DNA from: Mycobacterium gastri
GTDB lineage: Bacteria; Actinomycetota; Actinomycetes; Mycobacteriales; Mycobacteriaceae
Assembly (NCBI RefSeq): GCF_002102175.1
Contig: NZ_LQOX01000112.1
Location: 46,001-110,000 of the forward strand
Length of the DNA: 64,000 nt
Direction of reading: 5' to 3'
Positions 63,449-64,000 of this stretch are shown piece after piece (within the stretch, counting starts at the first letter, position 1; each line of letters starts with the position of its first letter). Under the pieces are notes generated by a model that saw nothing but the letters and a program-made list of their open reading frames with translations, did no database searches and was not told the DNA's origin. A program made the position numbers and the translations under genes.

Positions 63449-63883
63449 GTGTTGAATCAAACCGTGTTGAGCCTGGCCGAAATTTCTGACCGGTTGGAGA
63501 TCCAGCAACTGTTGGTGGACTACTCCACAGCGATCGACTTGCGCCGATTCGACGATCTCGACAAGGTGTTCACTGCTGACGCGTACATCGACTACCGCGC
63601 GCTGGGCGGTATCGACGGCCGCTATCCCGAGGTGAAGAAGTGGCTGGCTGAGGTGCTGCCGAATTTTCCCGTGTACGCCCACATGCTGGGCAACCTCTCG
63701 GTGCGCATCGACGCCGACACCGCGTCGTCGCGGGTGATCTGTTTCAATCCGATGGTGCTGCCGGGCGACCAGCAGCAGGTGCTGTTCTGCGGGCTGTGGT
63801 ACGACGACGAATTCGTGCGCACGCCCGAGGGCTGGCGGATGACGCGCCGCGTCGAATCGAAGGTATTCCAGAAGGTGCTGTGA
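63449..63883 (+). CDS. SnoaL-like / NTF2-fold protein (Rv2910c-like)
   Basis: A 144-residue protein with the SnoaL-like (NTF2-type) pattern. The helix EISDRLEIQQLLVDYSTAID is followed by RFDDLDKVFTADAYIDYRALGG. A beta-rich half includes HMLGNLSVRIDAD, and the end is WRMTRRVESKVFQKVL. Members of this fold include isomerases, dehydratases and non-enzymatic proteins, so no reaction can be named. The GTG at 63449 is the farthest start; TTG 63452 and GTG 63464 are alternatives. It corresponds to Rv2910c, which precedes rpsP in M. tuberculosis; rpsP is not seen in the remaining 117 bases. Confidence 0.8.
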   Translation: MLNQTVLSLAEISDRLEIQQLLVDYSTAIDLRRFDDLDKVFTADAYIDYRALGGIDGRYPEVKKWLAEVLPNFPVYAHMLGNLSVRIDADTASSRVICFNPMVLPGDQQQVLFCGLWYDDEFVRTPEGWRMTRRVESKVFQKVL

Positions 63884-64000
63884 CCGTGGCGACCCGCTGC
63901 GCCCGGCTAGGAACGCGCTGAATAACCTGTCCATTGTTGGTCGTGTCTGACGGCTGTGCGCGGTGTGGCGTGTGATGATGTTGTGGTGCAAGGGATTACG
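63884..64000. other. Right edge, unresolved
   Basis: The last 117 bases contain no complete gene. A frame through GTGCGCGGTGTGGCG near the end is open to the edge and could be the start of an unidentified gene, possibly a transposase, but too little is present to judge. Confidence 0.3.

Noticed and set aside
63884..64000. Possible transposase start at the right edge
   Set aside because: Only about 15 codons are visible and no insertion-sequence end or motif can be confirmed.

Overview
The window comes from a slow-growing, PDIM/phenolic-glycolipid-producing Mycobacterium. The evidence is high GC, many GTG starts, a PE_PGRS gene, and a gene order that follows the M. tuberculosis H37Rv block Rv2910c to Rv2939, in inverted orientation, almost gene for gene. 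The species cannot be fixed from sequence reading alone. The left end departs from M. tuberculosis: papA5 is followed not by mas but by a degenerate stretch and two glycolipid-type O-methyltransferase genes. As I recall, M. leprae also has pps separated from mas, so its close relatives (for example M. haemophilum) are good candidates.

Region 1 (1-2634): a cut-off Rv2952/Rmt-like methyltransferase, a 9-bp tandem repeat, an Rv2959c-like sugar O-methyltransferase, and about 0.9 kb of decayed sequence. Region 2 (2635-36413, minus strand): the phthiocerol locus tesA, fadD26, ppsA-E, drrA-B-C, papA5. FadD26 activates a fatty acid and loads PpsA; PpsA-E extend it to the phthiocerol-type chain; PapA5 esterifies the diol with mycocerosates; DrrABC helps export; TesA is an associated thioesterase. 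The reading frames from fadD26 to ppsE and from drrA to drrC overlap by 4 bases, so the locus is translationally coupled. The 667-bp fadD26 upstream region holds a perfect TGTGA-N6-TCACA Crp-type palindrome and two GACTAGTC octamers.

Region 3 (36737-49897, plus strand): housekeeping genes: sepIVA (septation), a DUF177 protein, rnc, mutM, an OsmC-like protein, acyP, smc, ftsY, and the nitrogen operon amt-glnB-glnD. Region 4 (49910-54853): a convergent superfamily 2 helicase, a 1.5-kb spacer with a tiny signal-peptide ORF, and a PE_PGRS gene that H37Rv lacks at this position. Region 5 (55055-64000): ffh, an amidohydrolase, pknI, a D-aminoacylase-like gene, a TetR regulator, a strong hairpin, dacB2, an unlisted small secreted-protein ORF without a canonical start codon, and a SnoaL-like protein.

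Most of the window is well-known mycobacterial biology. I did not find a clearly new multi-gene system. The items most worth a second look are the ATT-start secreted peptide, the putative regulatory sites upstream of fadD26, the rearranged left flank, and the 1.5-kb spacer with the PE_PGRS insertion.
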